From positions 23,237,001 to 23,301,000 of the forward strand of contig OZ005611.1 of NCBI GenBank assembly GCA_963930655.1: DNA of 64,000 nt, written 5' to 3'. Made by a program: the position numbers and the translations under genes. The notes beneath the pieces are model-generated. The model did no database searches, was not told where the DNA came from, and was given only the letters and a program-made list of their open reading frames with translations. Of this stretch, positions 11,400-24,200 are shown piece after piece (the first letter of the stretch is position 1; each line of letters begins with the position of its first letter). The stretch is from Myrica gale. Taxonomy: Eukaryota > Streptophyta > Magnoliopsida > Fagales > Myricaceae.

Positions 11400-12650
11400 G
11401 CGAGTGTTGAATAATAAACTTTATTTAATACAATGAAGAATTGTGTTTTTTTGAGAGATTTATGAACTAGTTGATTTTGAAAGTAGTGAGATACATGTAT
11501 TTGGAGTATTTATATACTTGGATATTTATGTACAAGGGTGTTCATGTAATTGGAAAATTCATGTATTTAGAATTAATGCTAGGCGTATCCCAGAACCTAT
11601 AAATACCTATGTATGCATTGACACATGACAAGCCATTGAGTAGAAGTTTTCAGGCTTCTAATGCTAGGGAATATATCTCCACTCTTTCCCCTAGCATAGA
11701 ATTTCTTTTCTTTTCTCCACGAAAGTGGTATCAAAACTCAGCGTATTCGTTTCAATTGCCAATTTGACATCCATTTGATAAATCTTCTATTTGTTTTGAG
11801 CGACAAGAGAAACAATCATTCAAATTGTCTCCAATTGCGCAACCAAGGAAAAAACTTCTCCATAATCAATGTCAGGACATTGGCTACATCCCTTTGGCCA
11901 CCAATTTCGCCTTGAACCTTTTCTACTTCGAAAACCCACTTAACACCAATGGACTTTCGTCCCTCTAGTAAAATTGCCAACTCCTAACTATCATTCTTCT
12001 TAATAGATCTTATCTCCTCATCCATGGTAATTCTCCACCATTTTGTCTTGCATTAGTAAAAGGCCATCCCGAATGAGAAGTCTTTAAGACCTTTAGGAAG
12101 TAATGGAGAATTTAAGTGATGATCGAATTCTTTTTTGTCACTTTGTTGATGGTGAACCAATAGGTTTTGAAAAAGTAGTGCAAGACAAAAGGTAGAGAAT
12201 TGCCCTGGATGAGGAGATCAAATCCATTAAGAAGAATGATACTCGCAAGTTGTCAATTTTACTGGAGGGACAAAAATCCATTAGTGTGAAGTGAGTTTTC
12301 AAAGTGAGGAAGAACGCCAAGGCAAAAGTAGAAAAGGTTCAAGGCGAGATTGATGGCCTAGGAATTTAGCCATTAATTATGGAGAAAGTTTTACCCCGAT
12401 TACGCGATCAAAGATAATTCGAATGATTGTTTCTCTTGCCGCTCAAAACAAATGAAAGATTTATCAAATGGATGTAGAATCAGCTTTCTTAAATGGAATT
12501 CTTGAGAAAGTGGTCTATTTTGAACAACCTACAGATATGTGGGAATGAAGATAAAGTGTTGAAGTTAAAGAAAGATTTTGTATGGCTTGAAACAAGCGCG
12601 AAGGGCATGAAATAGTCGGATTGACAAATGTTTTCAGCAGAACGGTGCAG
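11400..12650. mobile_element. Ty1/Copia LTR-retrotransposon fossil, rearranged
   Basis: LTR-like sequence about 11400-11720, with a TATA-type CCTATAAATACC near 11598, followed by a primer-site-like GGTATCAAAACTC at 11727. Two partial copies of the Copia reverse-transcriptase region follow, in opposite orientation: about 11760-12052 on the minus strand and about 12180-12480 on the plus strand, recognisable by family residues such as the QMDV-AFLNG core. Gag, protease and integrase were not seen. The element is clearly broken, with many breaks and a rearrangement, and looks old. Confidence 0.7.
11760..12480. repeat. Head-to-head inverted repeat of Copia reverse-transcriptase fragments
   Basis: Arms of about 290-300 bp (11760-12052 and 12180-12480) are reverse complements with visible divergence, separated by about 130 bp. 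A transcript across them could fold into a long imperfect hairpin. Confidence 0.65.
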
Positions 12651-13158
12651 GGACCACGGAGGCTTCCAAAACCCCCCGTGATCTCTCCCCAAAAAATAAG
12701 TGCATATTTTGAAAGAAGCTTTAGCTAACCTTGTTACCATTTCTGGGACTGTAAAAAGGAACGACAAAAACAATGGCTACCAGAAAACAAGTGTACCGAA
12801 TAATACACAAACTATCTGAATAAATCAGCGATTCCCAGCATTCAACTTTTTATTAGCGAAATCCAAGAGGGGGAATGCGAACCAATAGAACACATCTATA
12901 GGTATAGCATGACACTATTTCAACAGGTCTGCCTTTTGAAGATAACTCACAATTATCACGAGCATCAAAACTGAATGGACCTAACACGAATAATATCAAA
13001 ATCCCCATAACAAGGGGGCCCAAATAATGATGAGATTATGATGCCCAAAACAAAAAGCATGGGCCATTCCTAACTGCTAAGCAGAAATAATCCTACAACT
13101 TGCCAAAGCGCCAATGTATAGCCACAGGATACAGAACTGCCGGTTGCTATAGAAAACA
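12651..13158. other. ATAD3 3' flank
   Basis: Sequence between the Copia fossil and the ATAD3 stop codon. The part nearest 13158 is presumably ATAD3 3' UTR. No separate gene seen. Confidence 0.5.
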
Positions 13159-16100
13159 TCATGAACTACCTTTATCAGCTGCCAGTTTCTTTCTCTGTTG
13201 ATGCTCTGCAACTTTATAATCCACTACCTCTCGCAACAGGCTTGGATCCAGCACACAATTTTGACTCCCATAAACAGCCGCTTGGACACTTGCCATCAAT
13301 TTCGCTATTTCTCTTCCTGAAAATCCCTCCATTTTAGCTGCCGCTTCCTTTAATATATCATCAGTCACACCCTTAATCTCTATCTTCTGTTGTTCCCTTT
13401 TGAACAAGTTTTGGAACCAACTAGATTTCTTCAGTCCAGCCTGAGCTATATACTTGTCCATGTACAGCTTTAGAAGCTTGCAGCGTTCCTCTTCCCCAGG
13501 CAATGGAAATTCTAGAGCTTCGTCGATACGGTCCGCAACAGCTGAATCAAGATCGCCAGGACGATTTGTGGCGAGAGCAAGTACTATATCCTTAGACTGG
13601 TCACCTGTGCGGAAAAGGAGTGCATTGAGTGCACTTCTTTGAGCTTCACTCATGTAGGTTTTATTCCGCCTACAAAATTTGGTCAACAAACACAAGTTCT
13701 GAGCTAGGATTTCCTATGAACAAATGGAACCAAGATCCTCAACAAGGTCACCGATATACATAACTGATTTTCAACTAGAGCAGATATAAGTAGTAATAAG
13801 GTATTTTAATCAGTCCATGGGAGTGATGAAAAGAGGAACAATACATACATGAACAAGACTAACACAATTACGGGCATCATTCAATATCTAACTGTCATTG
13901 TTGTGACTGATTTCACTTCCAAAGATTCAGTGGTAGTGAGATAGATCAGAGATTTGAAAGCCAAAGCCATGAACAAAAATGAGAGATCATAGCACATTCT
14001 GTATTGCAAACAGACCTAACAGTAACTGCATATGAGGAATGTACTTTGACAGTTAATAATTGCTACTGATGGTCCTAACTACCATTTGCGATTAAAAACC
14101 TTTAATACATCGTTACCAAGACGATCAAAAAAAATTATTGATCTACAAAAAAAGCCCACCATTTTGTTGAGAAGTCTAAGATAAGTTGCTGATATACAAT
14201 TTCAATTACCACAGCCATTTCAAGGCTGGCATATTTATATATTGCATTATTCAATTGATGACAAAAGCTATTAGCCTGATCATTCTATTAATGCCATAAA
14301 TTACTAAGTTTGCCATTTCGTATCTGATAATGGACATCAAGGCAAGCAAGCAAATGGCAAGCATACATATGCTGTGTTCAGTTAGGGTTGGGTAAGGCTG
14401 TGGCTTGTCTTAGCTATAAATTTTAAAAAAAATCCTAATTAGGATAAAAAAATTTGGTAACTTACTCGCACAAAAACGCATCAGCTTCATCAATGAAGAG
14501 CAATAAACCTTTCTGTGACTTCTTGGCCCAATCAAACAACTGGTGGATCTTGGTAACAGCCTGAGGTCCCAGAGGAGCAACATCTCCTCCACTCATCAAT
14601 GCATAATCCAATCCCTAAAAGCATCAGAATTAAACCTCGGTAAGATACTAATAAAGAGGAAGACGACAAAGCATAGGCATTTTCATGGACTGATGACTAC
14701 TGCATAAAAAAATAATGAACAAGCCATAAGCATCTACCAATATCCATGAATCTAATATCCCTGTCAATTGTACCCAAAATTTCAGAAAGATATGAGGTTG
14801 TTCAACTGCTAGTGACAGAAAAGCTACGAGTCCAATTTGGTCGCAAAAGTCTCCTTAAATTTCTGGGCCTGATTTTCCTTTCTAGACTGCCTTTCCAAAG
14901 TTCCATCCACATCACAAGTTCAAAATATAAATGACAACACCCCTATTGTTATCAAGTTCTCAGAGCGCGTCCATAGATAGGATGAATCAATTTTGCAAAT
15001 CCAATAATGCACCTGTCTTGCTGAAAGTGCAGGCAAAAGGAAAAGATGAGAAAGAAAAAGATAAAGGGAATGTTATGACCATACAGTTGGAATGACTGTG
15101 TATGCCCGTAGGCAGTGAATCAGGTTGAAAGTGAAAGTTGCCAAAAATTGGTGGAATGCTCTCGAAACCAATTCACTTGAGTGAGACAGAGGAGAGTGAA
15201 GTTTCGTGTGTAGAGGAGAATTTCCAGTGTCCTAACTGTTGAATCAAAATTTTGAAAGCAACCAAGATGTGCGTCCATCTGTTAACCTCTCAACTATCCT
15301 TTCCACAAAAAAAGTCTTATAGGTAGTAAATGCAAGTGTTCGTGCATGCATGTACGTACCTAGTGATGTACACGAATAGAAAAAACATAGATACCGACAT
15401 ACATCCCAAACTAAATTAAACTAAGGAGGAGATGAAATAATATTAAGTTAAGTAAATTTCACATACAGATTTACGAGCCAGCTCTCTAGCAGCCATTGTT
15501 TTGCCCGTTCCTGGAGGACCATAAAAGAGCATGTTCCGGAAGGGTGCTTGATGAGACTTTGTATTGGCCGTTGCACCAGCCAGCTGTTCGATTCTTTTAT
15601 GAAGAGAAGGGTGTAAGATCACATCACCAAACCCCTTCCCATTTTTCAAAGCAGATCCTTGATCAGCACCGCGAGAAAGTGTGCTCATGGTACGAGAAAA
15701 CACGCCTGACCAAGGGTACTTCCCTCTCGAGGACTCTCTAATCAGTGATGGTTGTCCCAATATTCTATCAACATAGCTCCATATCACCTTTGCACCTTCT
15801 CTGAGACAAAGAAAAGAAAATTGCATAAGATATAACTTTGCAGATGGAAAACCACAAAAAAAAAATAATGGAATGAGTAAAGCCAATCAACAAAGTACTT
15901 ATCAATACTGCAATTCAAGCAGAGAGCCTGAAATCAGTTCCATAGAGAATGCAAGTACATATCTGGCTAACTGACATTGGCCACAATGTCTGAACACTTG
16001 TGCATGTAGGGAAAAATACCCAATGTCAGCAAAGGGTATACATCCTGTGAAAGCATTCCAGATCTAGAAATAACCACCACTACTCCTTCAAACCATGTTA

Positions 16101-18888
16101 GGTTGTTAAAAATGAATTGGCCAAATCCTCTACCATGATTTTAACACATACCTTGCAAAGCGTTCATGGCAACTATTTAATCCTTCTACAGACAAAGAGA
16201 CCAAAAGTGCTCACTTCAACCAGACATTACGGCCCCACAGCCAACAACACATCAGAAAAAGGCAAGACAAGAGATTATTCTTTCTCACACTGGGATAGAT
16301 TAACCCCCAAAGCTAGCCAAACAATTATTCTTTCGTCACTCTAAGATTAACACCCAAAGCAAAACATCAACTCATTGGAAAGTCTTAACTATAAGATGAG
16401 AAGAAGAGGTTCTTACAGCAAAATGTCAAGACCCCACAGCTCACTAAATAGATAATTTTATGCTTTTGAATGCATGTATACATATGAAAAGGGCTGTGTA
16501 TTTTTTTTTTTGAGCAACTCATATAATTTTAACACATACCTTGTTGTATAAATTCCTGCAGCAAGAGCTGTCACTCCCCCAACAAATACAACCAACTTAT
16601 TTTGATCTGTTAGAATGGCTCTCAAACCCCCTGCAAAAAGATAGAGGACTCAACACTAAGCCACACCTTTTCAAATAAATAAAAGTACAGGAAAATCCCA
16701 CAGAAAAACTGACAATTGTCACTGGGATTTCCACCAACTACTTATTCTGCTGAGCTTTGATACACCATAAGTGTCAGGAATGAAGGATGCAACAAAAGAA
16801 GATTGGTTAATGACTCCACACTTAATTCAGTACTTTCACTTCAATGCATGGGCAGAATCCATACAAATTAGTCACCCTAGTCCACTACCATATGCAAAAT
16901 CTCATTAACCTTTACACACCATGATGAGATATTATGATAACAAATATTTAACGAGGATGCACAATAATATAGAGTTATATTATTCAAAAACTGGTATATT
17001 CATGTTTGTTGAATCTTTTCTGAGAAATGAAGGAGACCACTACGCAAAACAAAAAAGGAGCAATACAGCTGAACTCCTGCAAGTATTTGCAGAATACCAT
17101 GTAGAGTATGGCTTGATGAAGTCGCATTCACAAATAATAAAAAATTATCCATAAGGGATGAAATAGTGTGACAAAAAACTTAGTAGCCACTAAATAGTAA
17201 CAACGACTTTCTTAAACTGAATTAAGCAACACAATTACGTTTGTACCTCCAATGTGGTCAAAAGTAGTATTTATGGCAGCTAACAATTTCTCTCTCTCTG
17301 CATTTGCACGATCCACTAGTATTCGCCTGTTAACATCTTCTGCTAACTTCGATTCATGGGCCCTCCCTTCTGCTTCTGCCATAGCCCTCACTTTAATCGT
17401 TTCACGTTCTATCTCAGCCTTCTCCCTCTCCGTTTGCCGACGCTGCGCTTGAATCTGTTCTTCTGTTGCTCGTCGAGCTTGCTCCTGCCTAATTGACGAT
17501 TCTTCTTGCAGTTTTACAAGCTCTTGATTCCTTGCTCTCTGGTATTCATTTTCTGCCTGCCACCACAACAATGAAGATTTAGTTCTCCACCATAAATAAC
17601 CTTGCAAGAACCCAGGATGAAGCACTTGCCTGCATTCTCTTCCTGGCCAATTCATCCTCATAGCGAGCCATTTGGGATTTTGTTTGTGCTTGATGCTGAG
17701 CTAGCTTTTTCTGTTCGTCATAAATTACCCTTTGTCTCTCCTGGCAAGCCACAGAATAAAGGACACACAGATCGATCAGTATAGGATACATGTGCAGCTC
17801 AGTATATACCTCACCCTTCATCTTTCACCTTTTACTTTTATGGTGGTGATCACTCTTTTTTCAGTAGGATTATGGCCTTCACAAACATGACATAATCAGT
17901 ACTGACTAGATGTTTTGCACTGAAGGAATAAAAACTTCATACATACAGAATACAGGCAAAATGCCTATATATACAGAATATAGGATACATGTGCAGCTCA
18001 GTTGGAGCTCTTATTTAGCTACAAGCACAGTAATCAGGAAGGAAAAAAGAAAAGAGTGTCTTACGGTTTCAGCTTGAGCCTGCATTGCCTTGAACTCTGC
18101 AGCCTTTGCTTCCATCTCTGTCTGCCTTGTCTCTTCCTGCTTCTTTATAACTTCAAACACCTATACCACCAAAAGGCAACCACGAAGTTTCATCCACAAG
18201 TCATCAATTCCAATCAAGCCAACAGAACAAAGAGCTGTTTAATGCACTTCTAAAAATTTATGCTTCCTGAAGTATGAATTATGCCAAAAAAAAAAACACG
18301 TATTTTTCCTGCTCTTTCATTTCCTTGCATTTCCTTTCTACTGCTTCTTTCCAACCCATTTACAACTCCTCAACACAAAAACTTCAAATCCCATTGGAAT
18401 CCATTAACATAAACAAAACTCATTTGCAGAAACTACACAAAGATCACAAATCTCCATCGACAATACATTAGAAAATGACAAACCATCACACCAACCAAAC
18501 GAAAAAAGAAAACATAGGGAAATGAAAACCCAGTTGCAAAAAACAGCGCAAAACTAACCTTCTTGGCATTAGTGGAACTGGTAATCTTCCTCAACGCCTT
18601 GGCCCCCCGCTCCAGCGCCTCCGGATCAAACCCCGCCGACGTTGTCCTCGGATTATCATTCCGTACCTTCGGCGGAGAAGACTCAGTATTATCTGCCGAT
18701 GCCGGCGGATTGGACGACTGAGATTGTGCAGAAGGAGAAGGAGAAGGGGAAGGGGAAGGAGAAGGAGAGGAAAATGAAGGAAGTTTAAAAGTCCCGTCAG
18801 CATAGGCCAAGTGGGACTGCGATGATAAGGAGGCCGACGCCGAGGCTGCCAGGGCGGATATGAACCCTACTGCGTATAATTTAGCCAT
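13159..18888 (-). CDS. ATAD3: ATPase family AAA domain-containing protein 3 (ATAD3)
   Basis: Mitochondrial inner-membrane AAA+ ATPase linked to nucleoid organisation and membrane contacts. Exons (high to low): 18559-18888, 18065-18160, 17630-17740, 17247-17556, 16540-16630, 15467-15800, 14466-14614, 13159-13669; sum 1932 nt, 643 residues plus stop, normal for the family. Residues 1-110 carry an Ala/Ser-rich start and a Ser-Pro repeat run (SPSPSPSPS). About 110-280 is a long Glu/Gln/Arg-rich coiled coil of the ATAD3 N domain. About 291-311 is a membrane segment ([17 protein letters not shown]). The AAA module shows Walker A GPPGTGKT (about 407-414), Walker [12 protein letters not shown], sensor ATNRPGDLD and the following [10 protein letters not shown]. 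Intron 3 (17557-17629) starts GCAAGT on the coding strand. Closest in memory to At5g16930/At3g03060. All catalytic motifs are intact. Confidence 0.95.
17557..17629 (-). other. GC-AG intron in ATAD3
   Basis: A 73-nt intron. The coding strand reads ATGCAG|GCAAGT ... GGTGGCAG|GCAGAA. The joined reading RKRMQ-AENEY continues the coiled coil in phase; no in-phase GT donor gives the same protein. Confidence 0.7.
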
Positions 18889-19136
18889 TCTGGCTTCTTC
18901 TTCTTCTTCTTCACCTCCTGGGGTTCCTGATAAATCCTAAGAGGCGGATTTCTTATGGGTGTGAAAGAAAATGAATGATGGTTTTCGAGAGGTTTAATAG
19001 GGAAGGATTGGCTTGCAGAGCAAGAACGTTGAAATCTCAACAAAAGAACCTTTTACTTTACATTGCCACAGGACATTGTAGAGAGAGAAATGGTATTTTG
19101 AGAGTTCAGGGTTTTGGTAGGGTTTGTGTTTTTTTT

Positions 19137-19156
19137 CTTTGTGTGTGTGTGTGTGT
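19137..19156. repeat. (GT)n microsatellite
   Basis: About nine GT units in the ATAD3 5' region. Confidence 0.85.
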
Positions 19157-19172
19157 GGCGGTTTTAGGTTGG

Positions 19173-19184
19173 TGGGCTTGGGCT
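19173..19184 (+). promoter_or_regulatory. Tandem site II pair upstream of ATAD3
   Basis: TGGGCTTGGGCT, two abutting TGGGCT motifs, about 290 bp upstream of the ATAD3 start (18888). Paired site II elements are the form best known from plant mitochondrial-protein promoters. Function is inferred. Confidence 0.5.
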
Positions 19185-19512
19185 ACAATGAGAATATCAC
19201 AGATTCAGAAGGGTCTCTGATCAAGAAAAAAAAAGCCTAGAAAAACAGAGACAAATTTGCATTATCTATTAATGTTTTAAAACCGGAAAAATAACGGCGA
19301 TCTCGTGATGCTAAACACAAATTCTGAACTTTAATTTTCTTCAGTTTTCTCGGCAGCCAAGCGATAAGAGAGAGAGTGAGGGATTCTGTCAATGTTCACC
19401 CTTTGCAGCATTTGGGGTCGTGTTGCTTGTCCGACTAACGATGGTACTTGCTATCTACCCAACCAATATGAAGTCAAACCCCAACTAGCCATAAACAACC
19501 TTCGATATATTT

Positions 19513-19726
19513 AAGGGGTGTTTGTTTCCTAATTTTTTCAACTCTCAATATTTTCAAACAATCATAAAATAATACATCTCTCCTCATTAAATTATAAAAT
19601 AATATTATATTATTCAATTAAATCTTTTCTCTCCTCAATTTTCTATAAAATACTATACTTTTTCACAAACTCCAATACCCAAAATTTTCAAAATTCCAAT
19701 ATTTCCACAAACAAACGCCCCTTAAC
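19513..19726. mobile_element. MITE, family B (TTAA-flanked)
   Basis: The ends are inverted: GGGGTGTTTGTTT at the left, AACAAACGCCCC at the right, with TTAA directly outside both. The AT-rich interior, read on the minus strand, carries GGTATTGGA then GTGAAAAAGT, shared with the copies at 22490, 32148 and 46748. About 214 bp and non-coding. Confidence 0.65.
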
Positions 19727-21278
19727 GGTGCTTATTATTCTGACAATTATAATTCATAATTTATTTTCTGGTTTTTTCATATATATGTTGGCTGATATAG
19801 TAGCTATTTTTTTTAAAAAAATTAACCTACATTGTACCTGTTTAAATTTTGAAAAAAAATTGAGAGAAATCATAGCTTTCTGATATTAGTAAAGATATTG
19901 AAACTAGTGATTTTGCTATGTGCTTCAATTTTGGAATTCAACTCATGGAGATCGTCCCACTTTGCCGATGTTTGGCTCCATTCCCACTAAGGGCCAGAAA
20001 AATGTCTCCTGTTTATTTCTTTTATCCGTCCAACCAATACTCCGGGTTTTAAAGCATATAATTCAAATTATAAAATTTTACACTATCAAATCTTTTTAGG
20101 ATAAGTGGTAATTTCACATCCACCCATTATAACAAAAAAAATCCAGTTTTGTTGTTGGTTAATAGTGAAAATCATCCTATAACAGGCGATTATGTGTTAG
20201 AAAATCGATCCCCTCCGAACCTGATCAGTCATTTTAACTAGTCTACACTAGATAGAGTTTTTTTTTTTCAAATTTACTGATTTGAATTAAATGGTCTAAT
20301 TTGAAAAATGACAGACACATAATAGATTCACTATTTTTTCCAATTTGAGTGTGTGGATGACATAAGACATTAAGGTTTGAGAATGAGAATTCTCCACGGT
20401 TATTTGCTCGAATTATACAGTGTAATTTGAAGAGAGAAGCACAAAAGGTGGACAACACACTATTTAATATTGTCTATATAAAGTTTCGGACATCATGAGT
20501 CCCCACATTATTTAATGGTATCTATATAAAGTTTCGGGCAGTATGTGTTTTAAATAGAGTTCATCTTTTGTGTCTGTCTCTTTAAATTACGCAAAGAATT
20601 AGAGAGCATCTCCATTAGGTTTGACTTGGTAACAATTTATAGTTTCCAGCAGATGGTTCAACAGTTCCAGCAATTGTTAACGATAAGTGTAGTCACATCG
20701 GAGCTAGTGATTGAGTTTACTATGCCATTTTCAGCTGATATTTGAAGCCATTGTAATTGGTTTGCTGTATAGCTCTGGCTTTCACTGCCTTTTGCCAGAA
20801 CGAATTTCAAGCACATAAGCTATATATCTGGCACTCAGTGGATCAGCATAACGAGTAATTGGGTGTTCAGCAACGACCATTTGTCAAACAAATTATTCAA
20901 TCCGTGACCATTCTATGGCTATATCTGATGCATTCAATTCTAGCCTTTTTGATCGAACAAGTGTTTTCACAAACAGTGGAGAGGCAAAGTCTTACCAATG
21001 AATAGATCCTGATGAAAAAACACAACCAAAAGAATTGCTTTTATTGGCCCTTATTAGGAAAACAATGCAGTGACTACACATCAATATTACAGCAAATCCG
21101 CAGGGGGGAACTGGAAAAGGAGAGGACATTCATTTTCTCCTGCAAAAAGTAGAGTAGATTGCTTGAGATGGATCATGACCTGATGGAAGGTTCTCTTTGT
21201 CCTGCTTTGTGTCATGAATCTAAGATAGATAGATGCCATAAGCCGACCAAAAGCTGAAGCCAGAATCGCAGAGAATTT
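19727..21278. other. Intergenic between ATAD3 and 4CL
   Basis: AT-rich. At 20440-20570 there is a short internal duplication of ATTTAATxxTxTCTATATAAAGTTTCGG; the same motif recurs near 31280. About 21000-21278 is probably 4CL 3' UTR or flank. No gene seen. Confidence 0.5.
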
Positions 21279-24200
21279 TTATGGCAAAGGGGAAGCTGTA
21301 GCTAACTTGGCTCTCAGATCTTTTCGTAAAATCTTTCCAGAGGGAGACTTTGGAATTGCATGAACAAAGTACACCTTGTGCAATTTCTTGTAAAATACCA
21401 CCTGTTTGATACAAAACACCCGGCCATTGTGTTAGCCATAGCCTTATATCAAGGCAAAGATTGATTGCTGTAAAAGGGGGACGGCAAAAAGCTTCTTCCT
21501 ACCTGTTTTGCTACGAATTCTTTCACTGCCTTTTCAGTAAGTTCAAACCCATTTGACCGGACCACAAATGCAACAGGAAGTTCTCCGGCAGCATCATCTT
21601 TTTGCCTGTAAACATGAAGGATCGAGACAAAATTATTTCCCTACTGGGCAGATTAAGCACGTTGTGTCTGCTTAACAAATAGTAGTCTAATTCAGCTTAC
21701 GGGACAACAGCTGCATCTGCAATTGATGGGTGGCTCACTAGAAGGGCCTCGAGCTCAGCTGGCGGCACCTGAACACAAGAGTAAAAGGAGGTTTTATTGG
21801 AAAAATTCTTTCCTTTGACGGGACAAATTTTACTTCTCCATTGGAAGAAAGAAAGACCCAAAAGATGGGTAGGAAAAATCGGTACAGTACAGATTCTATA
21901 TATATAGAGGATTACATACCTGGAAGCCTTTGAATTTGATGAGCTCCTTCACTCTGTCAACAATGAAAACCTCTTCGTCGTTGTCTACGTAACCTATGTC
22001 ACCAGTGTGAAGCCAACCCTCAACATCAATGGTGGCTGCTGTGGCCTCGGCATCATTCAAGTATCCTGCAATATGTTTGTGGGACATTAGGGAAGTACTT
22101 GAACAGAAAAATCAAGCGGGCATCTTAACAGCCAAAAAATTATGAACCACAGTGGAGGAGGCGCCACTAAACCTTTCATAATCTGAGATCCACGGATGCA
22201 AATCTCTCCAGGTTGATTGTAACCGAGGGAGCAACTTGTTTCAGGGTCGATGACCTTCAGCTCTGCATTTCTGACTACCGTACCGCACGAACCTGACTTG
22301 GTTGGAAACGGCTGCTTTGCGAACGCCAGGCACATCGACAGCACCGGCCCAGCCTCTGTCATCCCGTAACCCTGCATGAATATAATACAAAGTGGACATC
22401 TTGACCACGCTCCATACATAACGCTATAATACAAGCTACCGATAAATGCTTGAGGGGGGAATTTTCCAAAGCAGAAAACTCGTCTACCGATAAATGTTGT
22501 GTTTGTGTTCTAATATTTTTAGTTTGAGAATATGTGTTGGTATTGAGTTTAGTGAAAAGGTGAAGAGAGGTAATTTTTTATATTTTTTGATGGGAGAGAG
22601 ATTATATTGAAGTATTTTATTAGGAGAGAGATAAAATTTTGGGGATTGTTTTAGTTGCAAACGCAGCCATAGTAGATGAGGTGGGCACTAAAATCGGCTC
22701 GAATTGCATCATCCAATTTGAAGATATATTTTATAAATTTTGAGAGGTCAAAATCCAGAAAATCCTAAAATAATTATTAAAAATATATATTTTTACTAAA
22801 AGAAACAAATTTTTTAAGAATTTTGAGAGAGTTATGGGCAATGGCCCTTTAGCCCCGGTAGTTCAGTATCTAATTATGTCTCTCTCTTGAAATTATAAAA
22901 ATTACATTGTACAATTTCAAAAGGAAAGTATCCTCATCGGGTTTTGATAAGCCTAAGAATTGCTCATAAGCTAGAGAATTACATCCAAATCCTTTGTCGG
23001 CCTGAAAATTTCTCTTGGTCACGTACTGGTTGAAGGCTCTGAAGTGTCTATATTCCAATCAGTGATTTGAAATAATCAGGGAAAACTTTGTACTATTTCA
23101 GTTGTTTCTTGTTAAAGCGAGTTTTATATAATCTGTTACTACAAGTGAAAGGATAGGAGACAATTTACCGGAAACCTGAAGAATATTTATGGTTCCGGTG
23201 AAAGATACTCCATGGGATAGTTGCTAACCTACGGGACTTTTAACAACTACCGTGAATCATGCCAATGCTGGTCACAACTGTTAGGTCGTCCTCGTGCCAA
23301 CAACTCTAAAGGACGACGTGACTGGCAAGTAGAACCCGTACAATAAAATATTCTTTAATATTTGAGTTAGACCACATGTCTAGAGTCTACACTCGGCAAT
23401 CTTCAGTACTGGTCAGTCTGGTCGCCTTATTTGAGGGCCCCCCATCCCCCAAAAAAAATAGCCGCGAATGCTTTTGAATTTGTTTTTGGAAATCAATTCT
23501 TATAAATTTTACTATTTGTACTTTAAACTATCGCTATTACCTATTCTAATTATTAATTTTAGACATTTTACGTCGACGTATTTTTAAATTAAAATAACAA
23601 TAATATCTTCGACTCATTTTGTTGAAGATATTATTATCAATTCTTTAATTTTTTAAGAGTATTATTATCAAATGAAGGATATCAAGTATTTAATATTAAT
23701 AGTTAAAGAATGTAATATGTCAAAGTGTGTAGTTTTTTAAGATGCAAAGTATCAAACATTGGTAATTTGATAGTACAATGTGTCAAAATTGATAGTTTAT
23801 CATGCAATATGTCATAGAACCGATAGTTAATAAGTAAAAAATATATTTATCTTTTTATTTTTTGAATTAGACTAGATTTTTTTTTAATTTTCTACTCGAA
23901 TTATATTATAAGATACATAAACACATGTAAAAACATATGGTAAGACTCGTATTATTTTTTGAAAAGACACAAATACCCTCCACCCAGGGCTAAGCAGACT
24001 CAAGCTGCAGAGAGTAGAAAGTTATTTGTCTTTCCAATCTTAGGAGACTCCCGTCTCCCATAGCATGAAAAATTACGTTTAAGAACTGAAGCAAGGAGTA
24101 CTAAAGACCAAGAACTATCGACTAACCTGACCCAAAGTTGCCTGAGGAACCCGACTACGGAGAGCCTCCTCCAGTTCCTTCCCCAGTGGAGCCGCTCCAG

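Noticed and set aside
18591-18803. 70-codon minus-strand open frame rich in Leu/Pro/Arg
   Set aside because: Alternate frame of ATAD3 exon 1 across its Ser-Pro repeat.
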